From: Brachypterus glaber
Taxonomy: Eukaryota > Arthropoda > Insecta > Coleoptera > Kateretidae
Length of the DNA: 64,000 nt
Assembly (NCBI GenBank): GCA_958510825.1
Contig: OY294048.1
Location: 38,095,026-38,159,025, forward strand
Reading direction: 5' to 3'
A program made the translations under genes and the position numbers. The notes beneath the pieces are model-generated. The model worked only from the letters and a program-made list of their open reading frames with translations, was not told the DNA's origin and made no database searches. This document shows positions 41,401 through 49,223 of the stretch, piece by piece; within the stretch, counting starts at the first letter, position 1, and each line of letters opens with the position of its first letter.

Positions 41401-42832
41401 AAAAAAGTTATACAGAAAAAGTTTGGGACAAAAAACTAATAACCCCCCCCCCCCCCCGTTTCGCACACCCGTAGTTAAAATATGAATGAAAATAACATGC
41501 GAATATGGGCCTTATTAAGATTAGATTACTTGCAAAACCTCGTTGCTAGATCTCAAAGGGTTCCTGAGTTATTAAATAAAAATCGATTTTTTTTAGCCAC
41601 TTTCAAAGGGGCTTAGCTCCCTTGCGACGCATTTTTAGACATGTTTATAGGAACTTTTTCTAATATTTTCTGATGTAGAATCACCCCTATTTCAAATACA
41701 CCGTGTATAAATCACTTGTGATCAAGCATATAGCCTAGAAAACGTCTAGGTTCTAACGAAATTATAGGAGGGGGCTAATGGAATCTTACCCCCTGTTATA
41801 ATAAAAAACTTTGTATTAGGAATATTATGTTTTATTTTTTTTTTCCGTAAATAATAAATTAAAAGGTTAAATCACATGCAAAACCTTGTTGCTGTACAAA
41901 GGGTTAAAATAAAAACGAATTTTTCTCTTCAACAATTATGTCACAAACTTTTGCTATTTTTCGGTAATACGATGTCTACATCATGTATACCTAGCTTAAG
42001 GGATATTGGGATACAAAAGTGATGACATTACATACCATTAGCAACATTTTTATCATTGTAGTTTATTTTTTAATAAAATATGATAAGAGTTACTGTCTAT
42101 CATACATGTATGTTACGTGGGAGAGTGTTACACGTACGAGGCCATATTTATTTATTAAGTAAACAAGTTTCGTTTTTAAATATTGTTTATGTTATTTTTT
42201 ATCATTTAAGACCCATCTCGATATTTTTAAATTATATTCTATGTATAAAAACTCGAAATAAGTATTCAACCTGCTTCGGATGGGAACGTAAAAGCTTTTG
42301 GAGGTAAAGTTTGTTCTCACATTTTTGTAATTTTAATTTTACCCTAAATATAACACCGACTAGGGGGTCAGAGGGTCCAGCTGAAAGTGACGGACCATAA
42401 AAAATGTTCCAATTGTACGTGATAATTGGGGTGGTAGCACCGGCGGATTTAATGGAGGGGGGGCATGAGGGCCATGCCCCCTCAGCGAGATATATTAGCA
42501 TAGAAAATATATTTTTGGTAAATGCGCAATTTTTTTCCTTATGGATGCCCCCCCTTAAAATGAAATAAATCCGCCCCTGGGTGGGAGAGTTTGTGAATAA
42601 AGGCTTGTGCTTAAATTTATTTACGCGAATTACTATTATAATAATTTAGTTACTATTATATTACTATTATAATATGTTATGTTTTTAGGGTTGTTACCAA
42701 GCAGTATTAAATTGGATTATGTCAAATTTGAACATAGTCATCTACGTTTGTGTTGGACTAGGCGTTACAGAAATTTTAGGTATATTTTTCGCATTTTGTT
42801 TGACAAAATCAATAAATTCTTATAGCAAATAA
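20426..42832 (+). CDS. Tetraspanin (six coding exons, 266 residues)
   Basis: Joined coding exons: 20458-20523, 22407-22505, 37145-37273, 38195-38269, 39694-39981 and 42689-42832. All introns are GT-AG with phase 0, and the frame stays open to TAA. Tetraspanins are four-pass membrane proteins that organise receptors and adhesion molecules into microdomains. TM1 is about residues 13-37 and TM2 67-89, ending in the family motif GYCGALKES. TM3 is about 96-118, and a large extracellular loop of about 115 residues carries CCG (162-164), PESCC (188-189), Cys206 and Cys221, six loop cysteines in all. TM4 is about 233-257, with a 9-residue tail. The start codon has a good context (AAGATGG). A splice acceptor at 20424-20425 implies an upstream 5' UTR exon. 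The exact subfamily cannot be fixed by eye. Confidence 0.93.
20458..20523 (+). CDS. Tetraspanin coding exon 1 (start codon)
   Basis: Encodes residues 1-22, the cytoplasmic MVYDCGVCLAKY and the first part of TM1, ending at a GTAAGT donor. The untranslated part starts at 20426 after a polypyrimidine tract and TAG. The exon lies midway between two inverted family C elements. Confidence 0.9.
20881..22285. mobile_element. Foldback element interrupted by family C copy 3
   Basis: AACCAAATTTTATTATC and GATAATAAAATTTGGTT are inverted, followed inward by CATACTAGTATG and a GATGACGTCA / TGACGTCAT pair. The element holds family C copy 3 (21057-21830) as an insertion. No ORF. Confidence 0.6.
21057..21830 (+). 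mobile_element. Family C element, copy 3
   Basis: Same ends and body as 7368-8198, lacking that copy's 55-bp insert. It sits in the first coding intron of the tetraspanin, oriented opposite to the copy at 19515-20287, so the two can pair over almost their full length across the start-codon exon. Confidence 0.88.
22363..22397 (+). repeat. Family A 3' tail next to a splice acceptor
   Basis: GAATGCGATCCATTACATAT and CTTCACGGCTTGTTT match the conserved family A tail. Only a few bases (CTCGTTTCAG) separate it from tetraspanin exon 2. Confidence 0.7.
22407..22505 (+). CDS. Tetraspanin coding exon 2
   Basis: Encodes residues 23-55: the rest of TM1 (LAGSGVLAIGIWLAAD) and most of the small extracellular loop. 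It is bounded by TTTCAG and GTGAGT and is 99 bases long. Confidence 0.92.
22640..22945. repeat. Two related hairpins around AAATACTGTATTT
   Basis: 22664-22745 is a hairpin with arms CTACACTTTCCAGCCAACCA and its complement. 22855-22940 is a second hairpin with similar arms (GGCCAAGTAAATATTGTATT). Both have TACTGTATTTGTT-type cores and lie in tetraspanin intron 2. Confidence 0.6.
23193..24438. mobile_element. piggyBac-like element with TTAG flanks, hosting a SINE
   Basis: The inverted ends CCCTCCGTTAACCAGGTGG and ACCTGGTTAACGGAGGG start with CCC and end with GGG. Both are flanked by TTAG (23189-23192, 24439-24442), close to the TTAA of piggyBac. The interior includes a 17-bp tandem run (CTCCCATAATATAAAA, 23740-23790) and SINE copy 1. 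No transposase. Confidence 0.7.
23788..24045 (+). mobile_element. tRNA-derived SINE, copy 1
   Basis: The head resembles a tRNA with RNA polymerase III promoter boxes: box A TTTAGCTCAGCGGT near 23795 and box B GAGTTCAAACCTC near 23850. A conserved body follows (CTACTACTAGCCCACACAAG, CTTAATTAAGTAGAATAGTA). The tail is AGGTTAAAAACAAACAAACA. Two more copies lie on the other strand at 28181-28430 and 31215-31489. Confidence 0.85.
24439..26672. other. Intron DNA, no gene; GTCATAAAAT repeats
   Basis: 25315-25440 and 25830-25880 hold many copies of the motif GTCATAAAAT on both sides of a GC-richer stretch (25600-25790), possibly one element. 26505-26640 carries the GAGGAAATCTTTAAAGATTT-type repeat also seen inverted at 4265-4425. 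Nothing coding. Confidence 0.4.
26673..27527. mobile_element. MITE with ~50-bp and ~10-bp tandem repeats
   Basis: Ends ACACGGTAAAAAT and TTTTAACAGTGT are inverted. The left arm has four tandem units of about 50 bp (ACATAGTCCGTAATGG, starting at 26701, 26752, 26801 and 26850). The right arm has a run of TACATTATTT units (27339-27430). A block at about 26930-26990 resembles an arm of the foldback at 52916-53120. No ORF. Confidence 0.65.
27802..28881. mobile_element. TA-flanked foldback MITE hosting a SINE
   Basis: CCCTAGTAGAAA and TTTCTACCAGGG are inverted and flanked by TA on both sides, as Tc1/mariner-type elements are. Arms are rich in AACGTTAGAATAACGTT motifs, with a direct repeat of about 58 bp near 28680-28820. 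SINE copy 2 is inserted in it. Confidence 0.7.
28181..28430 (-). mobile_element. tRNA-derived SINE, copy 2
   Basis: This is a reverse-strand copy of 23788-24045. The tail (rc of GTTTTGTTTATTTTTAACC) comes first on the plus strand, then the conserved body, then the box B region AGGTTTGAACTCAC. The box A end is shorter or degraded. Confidence 0.82.
29237..29908. mobile_element. MITE with CAGGGCCGTAGC ends
   Basis: Inverted ends CAGGGCCGTAGC and GCTACGGCCCTG, with G and C runs inside both ends. The interior is an array of degenerate units with TTGCATATTTCATGGATTAA. No target duplication is clear, and no ORF. Confidence 0.7.
29965..30724. mobile_element. MITE with CCAGACAGCACA ends
   Basis: CCAGACAGCACATGA on the left and TTGTGCTGTCTGG on the right are inverted. 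Both arms are rich in AAGATCTT, AAGACGTCTT and GATATCTT palindromes. The centre is poly-A/poly-T. No ORF. Confidence 0.65.
31215..31489 (-). mobile_element. tRNA-derived SINE, copy 3
   Basis: The tRNA-like head (31406-31489, minus) is the best preserved of the three. It begins GGGAGATTTAACCTAGCGGG and has a canonical box B, GAGTTCGATTCTC. The body keeps TACTATTCTACTTAATTAAG and CTAGTAGTAGAGGGAACCAC but has diverged around 31330-31370. Confidence 0.82.
31490..32039. other. Intron DNA, nothing recognised
   Basis: A GC-rich patch near 31590-31660 is followed by poly-A/T runs. No coding signal or repeat partner is seen. Confidence 0.35.
32040..32112 (+). repeat. Family A 3' tail
   Basis: ACTGTGAATAGTATATAATG followed by GAATGCGTAGCATTAC and CTTCACGGCTTGTTT, the conserved 3' end of family A. 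Confidence 0.7.
32343..33266. mobile_element. Foldback element with zinc-finger ORF, hAT-like
   Basis: Termini ATCGGATTTTAGCGAGTC and GCTCGGTAAAATCCGAT are inverted. The arms of about 330 bp continue the symmetry with CGGGTACAATAA, AAACTACTACATT, GTTGGACCCTTTAATAATCC and GCCAATCG-TATTCGCAATA blocks. The central spacer carries a minus-strand ORF for a CCHH finger (32720-32914). I see no transposase core. Confidence 0.75.
32720..32914 (-). CDS. BED / CGGBP1-like zinc-finger ORF of a hAT-type element
   Basis: An ATG-started ORF of 64 codons in the middle of the foldback element. The sequence has CTFC at about residues 29-32 and a HVNTKTH motif at about 47-53, giving C-x2-C...H-x5-H spacing, preceded by WIEDYPELEFDGNILH. 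This layout resembles the N-terminal DNA-binding finger of hAT transposases and the domesticated CGGBP1 protein (family knowledge from memory). In a hAT transposase the catalytic domain would follow, but here the ORF stops after DDEQGQFNI. It could be a first exon, a truncated remnant, or a short protein that binds the element's own ends. No other exon is visible within the element. Confidence 0.5.
   Translation of the reverse strand: MFVKPLLTTVKSWIEDYPELEFDGNILHCTFCKKNLTWERKTNILRHVNTKTHKGDDEQGQFNI
33278..33752 (+). repeat. Dispersed family A, best-preserved copy
   Basis: It runs from ACTATTCACAGCGCCTGCGC to CTTCACGGCTTGTT. The start and the region before the tail carry an inverted pair: TACTATTCACAG near the 5' end and CTGTAAATAGTATA near the 3' end. 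A tail of about 45 bp with a small hairpin (a diverged version of AATGC-GTA-GCATT) follows. Another copy starts directly after it at 33752. No protein is encoded. Confidence 0.75.
33753..34269. repeat. Start of another family A copy, then unrecognised DNA
   Basis: 33753-33800 repeats the family A 5' end (TATTCACAGCGCAAGTGCTA). From 33800 to 34270 I see no coding region or repeat partner. Blocks such as CCGCCATTAAAA and CCGCCATGTTGACGCCG recur within it. Confidence 0.4.
34270..34975 (+). repeat. Dispersed repeat N, copy 1
   Basis: Matches 63275-63975 in inverted orientation over about 700 bp. One end holds GCACCCTGTCAAAATATCGG. The other ends in the palindrome around CGGCACTCTTAGTAGCACTA. Open stretches within it are not conserved as proteins. 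Confidence 0.75.
34976..36281. repeat. Intron DNA; family A fragment at 35838-36070
   Basis: 35838-36070 starts TTCACAGCGCGTAAGCGCTA and follows family A before diverging. Around 35385-35435 are two copies of the ACCCTGTATAA motif typical of mariner-type MITE ends. The rest has no signal. Confidence 0.45.
36282..37044. mobile_element. hAT-like MITE with nested MITE
   Basis: Ends CAAGGGCGTCA and TGACGCCCCTGG are inverted. The flanks ACGTTATA (36274-36281) and ACGTAATA (37045-37052) match at 7 of 8 positions, as expected of an 8-bp hAT duplication. A poly-C run follows the left end. It contains the smaller element at 36484-36928. No ORF. Confidence 0.65.
36484..36928. mobile_element. Nested MITE with CAGTGGCGGATCC ends
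   Basis: CAGTGGCGGATCCACGGG and CCTGGATCCGCTACTG are inverted. The interior has three direct units containing GCGGCGCTA(A/G)(A/G)GCTTTCT and AAAATTTTCGCCTG, of about 110-120 bp. No target duplication is clear. Confidence 0.65.
37145..37273 (+). CDS. Tetraspanin coding exon 3
   Basis: Encodes residues 56-98: the end of the small loop, TM2 (ILIAIGALMFLVSFLGYCGAL) and the KESQC intracellular motif. Bounded by TTTCAG and GTAAGT; 129 bases. The intron before it is about 14.6 kb and repeat-filled. Confidence 0.95.
37331..37814. mobile_element. MITE with TTCAAGTATTACGTAA ends
   Basis: GGGAACGTTCAAGTATTACG and CGTAATACTTGAAAGCTCCC are inverted. Inside both ends are GTAACGCGG blocks and C runs. A single end of the same family lies at 58793-58865. 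It sits in tetraspanin intron 3. Confidence 0.7.
38195..38269 (+). CDS. Tetraspanin coding exon 4
   Basis: Encodes residues 99-123, mainly TM3 (ILLLVILVLEITAASLTIAY). Bounded by TTTTAG and GTAAGT; 75 bases. Confidence 0.95.
38826..38945. repeat. Short palindrome with GCTTCGCGTCGTC centre
   Basis: Arms CTCAGAGGAAAAAAGTGCTT and the complementary AAGCTCTACTTTTCCTCTT, then CTGTAG / CTACAG, enclose GGACTCCGCTTCGCGTCGTCC. The centre matches, inverted, the centre of the palindrome at 18905-19020, although the arms differ. Confidence 0.6.
39068..39674 (+). repeat. Dispersed family A copy in tetraspanin intron 4
   Basis: It starts ATATTCACAGGGCGTAAGCC and ends with GAATGCGTAACATTAC and CTTCACGGCTTGTTTT. 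The copy ends about 20 bp upstream of tetraspanin exon 5, so the splice acceptor region follows directly on the repeat. Confidence 0.72.
39694..39981 (+). CDS. Tetraspanin coding exon 5 (large extracellular loop)
   Basis: Encodes residues 124-219. It contains LQCCGVDDYTDY, PESCC and TSTC, the cysteine framework whose disulphides stabilise the large loop. Bounded by TTTTAG and GTAAAT; 288 bases. Confidence 0.96.
40024..40566. mobile_element. hAT-like MITE with exact 8-bp duplication
   Basis: Ends ACGATTCACTCACCGCAG and CTGCGGTGAGCGAATCGT are inverted and flanked by an exact GACTTTAT (40016-40023 and 40567-40574). Three direct units of about 65 bp with CACCAAACCAGCAAACTACC lie at 40289-40472. 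The left duplication is only about 35 bp into the intron after exon 5. Confidence 0.88.
40603..41711. mobile_element. Long foldback element with GC-rich inner pair
   Basis: The outer ends TATACACGGTGCATTTGAAA and TTTCAAATACACCGTGTATA are inverted, and the symmetry continues for hundreds of bases. An inner pair, CAGGGGTGTGCGAAATGGG (about 40856) and CCCGTTTCGCACACCCG (about 41472, preceded by a long C run), looks like the ends of a second element nested symmetrically. A single end of the inner type occurs at 62690-62725. No ORF. Confidence 0.7.
42439..42579. mobile_element. Small MITE with GGCGGATTTA ends
   Basis: CACCGGCGGATTTAATGG and TAAATCCGCCCCTG are inverted, with G and C runs inside both ends. 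About 140 bp, in tetraspanin intron 5. Confidence 0.5.
42689..42832 (+). CDS. Tetraspanin coding exon 6 (last)
   Basis: Encodes residues 220-266: GCYQAVLNWI with the final loop cysteine, TM4 (IYVCVGLGVTEILGIFFAF) and the short tail ending NSYSK, then TAA. Acceptor is TTTTTAG. Confidence 0.95.
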   Translation, partial: GCYQAVLNWIMSNLNIVIYVCVGLGVTEILGIFFAFCLTKSINSYSK

Positions 42833-43085
42833 TGGTTAACAAGTAATTTATAATTAAGAGTAAAATTACTTAAGTAACTTTACTCTTAGTCATACCTACC
42901 CTAAACAAAACATTAGATCAAAAAGTTTAAAAAAAAAGAACTCTTTTCAAGTAACACAGTAGCTATAAAGTATCTTTTACCGCTCTTTCTCAGCAAAATT
43001 ACAGCCATATGGCTGCAACTAGGCTGCGGAAGTTGCGTTTTATCTAAAATTTTACTTAGGGAATATGTTTAATGTTGCCAATAAA
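42833..43085 (+). terminator. Tetraspanin 3' UTR with poly(A) signal
   Basis: AATAAA at 43080-43085 is the first canonical poly(A) signal after the stop codon, giving a 3' UTR of about 270 bases. The cleavage site itself is not visible. Confidence 0.5.
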
Positions 43086-43355
43086 TATTAAATTTGTAGT
43101 TAGAAGCAATGACATATTGTGTTCTTATGACCTGTTAGTACTTATTTTCAACGTGTTGCCAAGGCAGTGGTTGGAAAGTGATAATCAGCTGATTTTACAT
43201 ATCTGCTGTCAGAAAATGAGTGAACGTCAAACATAAAACGTCAAATTAACAAATTAATTTTAAGAAATGTTTGTGTCGTAGGAAAAATATTATATGCACC
43301 ATTTTAGTGTAAAAAAATAAGTGTACAAGGCAGACCTAAATATCTTAGATATTTA

Positions 43356-43405
43356 GGCAGACTAACATCCATACTCTCAATTCCCTTACCCCATGTTAGT
43401 CTGCC
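43356..43405. repeat. 50-bp mini-element with GGCAGACTAACAT ends
   Basis: GGCAGACTAACAT and ATGTTAGTCTGCC are the same ends as the hAT-like element at 16338-16886, here separated by only about 24 bp. Just upstream lies GGCAGACC and the palindrome TAAATATCTTAGATATTTA. No 8-bp duplication is present. Confidence 0.65.
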
Positions 43406-43742
43406 CTTCCTCCTTTATTTCAGTAAGAATTATTTTATTAGTTATTTTATTGCTATTTTTTTTTATTTATGCACATTTTTTTAATTAAATTAATTAGCAA
43501 AAACACCAATTTTTTTATTATATTGTATTTTTAATTTTACAATATTTTGTTGATAAAAGTTAATAATTACTTATTTAATATTTATTCCTAGCATTGTTTA
43601 CATTTAAAATTCTTACGTTATCTGTTTGTTAACCTAATTATGAACTTGTTTTATTCTAGTCTTAGTTAAAATCAAAAACTATTTACTTTTTGGTTTTTCT
43701 AGTGTTAGCTAAAATGAAAACATGACGGACATGAAATACATA

Positions 43743-44441
43743 CAGAGCGGTCCAAAAGTCACCCTCCCCCCCTCTTAACTTTTGAACCAGACTTCAAATT
43801 TGGAACTTTTAAATAAGACAACTTAAACTATCTTTTAGCATATATTTAATACTTTCAGCGCTTAAAATGTGAGCAGGAGGGCATGGGGCACATTTTTTTA
43901 AATGGAAAGGGGGGTCGTGTAATACATAATTTTAAAGCTTATAAAATTCTCCATTTAACTCCATATTTTTAAATTACAAAAAAAAATGGGTTTAAAATGG
44001 GGTATTAATGTCAAAATTCCTCTAAAAAAAAAACAAATAATTTTTTAAAAATGCCTAATTTCATCATAAAAAAATGTTAATTATACTTTTAAACTAATTT
44101 TAGTTGACATAAATAAAAATTTATAAAAGAAAACTTAAAAAATCGAATGTTTTAGCACAAAAAATTGAAAAATCAAAACCTTAAAAACTATTTTTTTAAA
44201 ATTTAAAAATATTAGTTTAAATAGAAAATTTTATAAGCTTTAAAATAATGTATCACACAAACCCCCTTTCCATTTAAAAAAATGTCCCCCATGCCCCCCT
44301 GCCCACATTTTAAGAGCTGAAAATATCAAATATATGCTAAAAAATACTTTAAGTTGTCTTATTTAAGAGTTTTAAATTTGAAGTCGATATCTCAACTCGT
44401 TCAAAAGTTAAAAGGGGGGGGATGACTTTTGGACCGCACTG
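43743..44441. mobile_element. mariner-type foldback MITE (TA flanks)
   Basis: CAGAGCGGTCCAAAAGTCA and TGACTTTTGGACCGCACTG are inverted, with TA on both sides. The symmetry extends inward through most of the element. No transposase. Confidence 0.75.
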
Positions 44442-44601
44442 TATAGGGGGGTAAAGAATATTAATTTGATTAGAAGTTTTAAAAATGGAATAGGTATTGT
44501 TTAACATTTTAGCTAACGAAATATGAGGACTTTTTAAATTTTATATGTAGAAATAAAAAAATATGCACATGAATCATTAATAATTATATATATATGAAGT
44601 A

Positions 44602-45261
44602 CAGGGTGATCCAGAATTCCCGCCCTCGTCATTTTTCTGGAAAACGCTAAGGGATATTAAAATAAATCATAAACCGGGTTTTATAGTCTTACCTATACTC
44701 TGCCGCCCGGAAGGTCCTATCAACATAGATTTAACATACATAGATAGGATCTTTCAGCTTAGCAAGGCAGTACTACAAGTTTGGTGGCGACCTCTATATT
44801 TTTCCCCATTGTAAACCATTTTTTATTTATCAAGTTAAAAGAAACTTTAAATTAGAATAGTTCAGTTTCATGTATTTTTTTTCTGCGCTCATTTGTTTTC
44901 TAGTTCTAGTCAAAATTTACTTAATTTTTCCTAATTTTTTAACCATTGCATATATTAAAAAAGTTTAAAATGTGTTACTTTTATCTTTATAAATACTTAT
45001 TAATTTTAATAGGCAAACAATTTAAAAAAGGTCCTGAGCGCTATCACAACTCTTATTATCCATTATTTAAAAACTGGATTACTATATTTGTGTGGAAAAA
45101 ATATAGAGGTCGCCACAGGGCCAACGAGTATTATTATGAAAGCGTCATTCGGTATTTAACTTATAGTACATGTGAGACTATAAAACACGCTTATTATTTT
45201 TTTTAATATCCCTTACTATTTTCGAGAAAAATGACGAGGGCGGGAATTCTGGATCACCCTG
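44602..45261. mobile_element. mariner-type foldback MITE (CAGGGTGATCC ends)
   Basis: CAGGGTGATCCAGAATTCCC and GGGAATTCTGGATCACCCTG are inverted, with TA on both sides. The arms include CCCTCGTCATTTTTC, and the inner pair is GGTGGCGACCTCTATATTTT. No transposase. Confidence 0.8.
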
Positions 45262-46510
45262 TACATATTAAATTAATATTATCAAATATTATTAATAGTT
45301 CAGTTTTAATAGCTGGGTGCTAAGACAAAATCTGAAAAAAGTATGTAATTTAAAATTGTGTCTATTAAAAAGCCCTTGTATCAAATAATAAATGTATGAT
45401 TTTTGTTGTATATATTTTTTTCAAATGTAAATATTCACATTGTAATTGGTAGTACCAGAATGGTGCAGAGGGGGACTAGGCCCAGTCACCTATAGGGCCT
45501 GTGCTCTGGGGTGAACTAATCAAGACTGTTCACTGAACAGCCCAACTCTGAACAGTGTTGAGACATAATTTTAGAGTTAGTTGGGCTGTATCTGCGGTAC
45601 AGAGTACCTCTCCGCATATTATCATTGTTATTTATTATCAATACAGTATGAATAATAACTTCTTGTATTAAAACACTGTGATGTCTTATTTAGAAATTAG
45701 ATGTACAATATTTTATACATAACTAGTAGTTTTTATATTAAACTTTTTGTAAGGCTAAAAACCATTTGGGTCAAATCAAGTGAATTCATGAAGGACGCCT
45801 TTAATTTTATTTTTTTAATGAAAAATCAAGTAAAAAAATACCACATACATTGAAACAACTTGACCTTTTAAATTAAACAAGGTTTTCCTTTATTAAAGTT
45901 GTCCCTTACCAAGTCAATTATCAGTTAATACATGAAGACTCCAAAGGAAATACGCACTAAATCCACTTAAGAAAATTATAAGAAAGAAAATGTTTTTAAG
46001 GAGAGTGAGATTTTGTTTAAAAGTATGATAAAAGTTTTTTTATTTATTCGTAATGTGCTATTAAAATAAAATTTTACATTACCTGAGCTGGTGATTCCTA
46101 AAATTATATCTTTTAAATTAAATTATGAACCAGCATTATTTTACTTGCCGAAAAAAAAATCTTCCACATCGTTTACCATGAAACTTTTATTTAGCACTGC
46201 GTAATATTGCTTTATTTTGAGAAAACGTGTAGATTCATGCTTTATTTTTCTTTTTTAGGACTTTTCTTGTTCTTTTATTTTATTCTTGCTTTTCAAAAAT
46301 TATTTGTATTTGTTTTTAAATGTCAAAATGTTTTGATTGACAATGAATTTGAAACACAAGGTACTTGGGGAATCAAATTTATTCTGCCAAAAATAGGATA
46401 CGAATCAAGATTCTGCGCGGAGAATGTAAAAACGCAAAATAATTTTGTTTGTTTTGCTTTAATTATACTAATTAAGTAATAATCTGACCTATTATTGACA
46501 AATCTTAACA
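45262..46510. other. Intergenic; unexplained GC-richer block 45455-45610
   Basis: The block has AGGGGGACTAGGCCCAGTCA and paired GAACAG / CTGTTC motifs and stands out from the AT-rich surroundings. No ORF or tRNA fold is evident. An open stretch at 46207-46479 starts with TTG and looks like chance. Confidence 0.35.
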
Positions 46511-46743
46511 TAATTGGACAGTGTTATGCAATTGTATGTCAACTCACATTGTGAAATGACAGGAATTGAATTAATACCAGATACCACATATTTTGTACAT
46601 GTTGTGATACAAGAACAAGTAAAGCAAATTCTTATTTTGAAGTGTTTAAGTCAAAACGTGTAAAAGTTATTAAGAAAAAATTTAAACAGCATACTGTCAT
46701 CTCACAATGTGAGTTAACACAATTGCATAACACTGTCCAATTA
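46511..46743. mobile_element. Short foldback MITE
   Basis: TAATTGGACAGTGTTATGCA and its reverse complement (to CACTGTCCAATTA) form the ends. ACTCACATTGTGA and TCACAATGTGAGT continue the arms. About 230 bp, no ORF. Confidence 0.75.
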
Positions 46744-47479
46744 GGGCTTGTATAAACAAAAAAAAATGAGAGCATTGCAAAATATTCTATAGATAAATTT
46801 AAAAATACAAATATTTTTGTAATTGTAAAGTATGCGATAGTGGGAAAATTTTACGCGGTCCGTCACGCTCGGGGGCCATCCATACGTTGGGACCCCCTTT
46901 GTAGTATTTAATTTGGTTGTAAAGCAACTTCTAAATCTGTGGAGTGTAAAGGAACCAAATATGTAGGTAATAACCTTTTTTTAGTCATCACTTTTATTTT
47001 TGGGGTAAAAAATATAAACTTTTTTCAACTTATGGGCTCCTCACTGCCCCCTGAACCCCACCCGGCACTGCTTTATAAAACGGTGAATAATTATTTAAAA
47101 AAAAGTGCGTTTGGAGTCTTCACAATGTAGGTCTAAATGGTTTCAAGTATCTATTAGTAGTAGAATATTTAGGAATAAGTCGTAATTTTAAATAAACAGC
47201 AAAAAATATAAACAGTTTTATTTAGAAACCCTAAAATTTAATTTTGAATAACAAACTAAATAATATTTGAAGATCTATGATTCGCATAAATAATATTTAT
47301 CCGTAACCTTGATAAATAACGGTTATTTAACGGGTTAACCCGTTTAATACGTCCATTTTAAATAAGCAAATACTCTTTATTCATTGTTCTTACTTTACCA
47401 TACGTTGCAACGTTTCTTTTACACAAGAAAACTATTAACAAAGAAAAATACACTGCCCAGTAAAAAAAGCTTTCCTATT

Positions 47480-48210
47480 GTTCACCTCCGTGCGTAAAAT
47501 GGATTTTTTATTCACCAAGCAACCTCAAAAACCCCAATATACTAAAACTACCCCCCACCCCTCACTAGATCTAGGTTTAGCCACCTCAAAAACCCCAATA
47601 TACCAATTTTCAATAAAATTAACCCCCACCCCTCAAGGGGTTGAGTTGGATTTTTTTTATTATTGGATAAAGTTTTATAGCTCTCAATATACCAATTTTG
47701 ACGAAAACTATCCCCCATCTCTCAGGGTTGGATTTCGAAAAATATTAGATTCAGTTTCGTCGACCCCGAAAATCCCTATAACAAATTTTGACAAAAATAC
47801 TGACAATATCTAAAAATATTTACCCCCTCACCCCCGTGGGGGTGCAGCTAGATTTTTTTAGTATCAGATTCAATTTCAGCAAAAAGTCCAAAAACACCTA
47901 TACAATAGCAATTTTTTTGTGAAAAAATACTTCATTTTCCCCATTTGCCCCCCTTGTCCCACCCCAATGTTTACCAAAAACAATCCCGAGCGAGAACTTT
48001 TGGTAACATACCTGTATGCCAAATTTAAAGTCCCTAGCTCAAAGTGTTCTTACAAGATTTCCCGGACAGAACGACCGACCGATCGACAATTTTTTTTTGC
48101 TCGAAATTGATTTGTATCGACATGAAACGTCATAAAAAAATTGAAAATTTTTGCACGAATACAAAGCTTTCACAACATTGTGAACATTTTCAAAATGGGA
48201 CAGCAATTGG
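47480..48210 (+). repeat. Dispersed family B, copy 3, with tandem array
   Basis: 47500-47900 contains four to five units of about 70-110 bp built on CCTCAAAAACCCCAATATAC and CCCCACCCCTCAAGGGG. 47985-48210 is the conserved block starting TCCCGAGCGAGAACTTTTGG. Open frames here follow from the repeat unit rather than a gene. Confidence 0.65.
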
Positions 48211-48498
48211 CTTTAATTTTGGTAAACTATAATAATTTACGGCTTGGCGCCAATTCAATTATTCAATATAAAGTCCACCTTAAAATAAATTCTTTGTTTA
48301 CTGCAGTACATGCACGTAGTAACAAATGACTCATGTTTAAACCAAAAATAGTCGTAAAAAACAAACGTTTTTTTAATAAATGAGTGACAAATGCGTTTCA
48401 GACAATACCTAATTTAGCGTGACAAATATGCAAATCATAATTAAACAAGACGTGAAGATTTGCATATTTGTCATAATTAAACAAGCCGTGAAGATATA

Positions 48499-49223
48499 CA
48501 GGGTGATCAGGAATTGGCAGGTTAAAATTTAAGAAAGAAGACATATTGAATGGGGAACAAAAAAGCACCAACTTAATTTTAATGCTGCAGGAGGATTCTT
48601 CATTAAAAACAAAGCAAAAAAGTATTCTTTACCGAAACACCCAAACCTAATGTAATAGCCTTTTAAAAAGTAACATTTTTGGTGGCATAAAATGTTACTT
48701 CCTCTTAATTGTATTTTTTTGAAAACGGTTGCTCCATTAGATCATATATCCTCTCCTAGATGCGCATTGAGCCCACGTCAAACCGAAATATTTTCATTGC
48801 TATATCCAGGTAGATTTCACCTTCCCGCTTCTGGTCAACACCCACCGCTATAGTGGTTTGTTAACAAATATGTTATACTTCACCTCCTCGCAACCTCACC
48901 GCTATAGTGGTTTGTTTACAATTGGCTTTGTATATGTTCTACATAAAACAAATCAACATTAATGCCATATCTATGTATATATAATCTAATGTTGCTCCTA
49001 CATTGTTACACTATATGACATTTCTGATGTATTTTTATTCAAGGAATCTATATTTTAAAAAATAAATAAAAAAATACACATAAAAAAGTTTGGGGCAAAA
49101 CATTATTTTTAGTAAAATTTTATAGGGCTTATTTCTGGACCAACTTTTATAGGAACTTTTTTTGATATTTTTGGATGTAGAATCACCTCTTTAATTTTGG
49201 CATGCCAGTTACTGATCACCCTG
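48499..49223. mobile_element. mariner-type MITE (CAGGGTGATC ends), copy 2
   Basis: CAGGGTGATCAGGAATTGGC and CCAGTTACTGATCACCCTG are inverted, with TA on both sides. A family A tail fragment (ACAAGCCGTGAAGATATA, minus) touches the left end. No transposase. A solo end lies at 51800-51835. Confidence 0.75.

Noticed and set aside
46207..46479. 90-codon ORF rich in Phe and Leu
   Set aside because: It starts with TTG, not ATG, has AT-driven composition, no splice context and no recognisable family.
47478..47813. 111-codon ORF
   Set aside because: The frame runs through the tandem array of family B; its apparent length comes from the repeat unit. The other copies are not open in the same frame.
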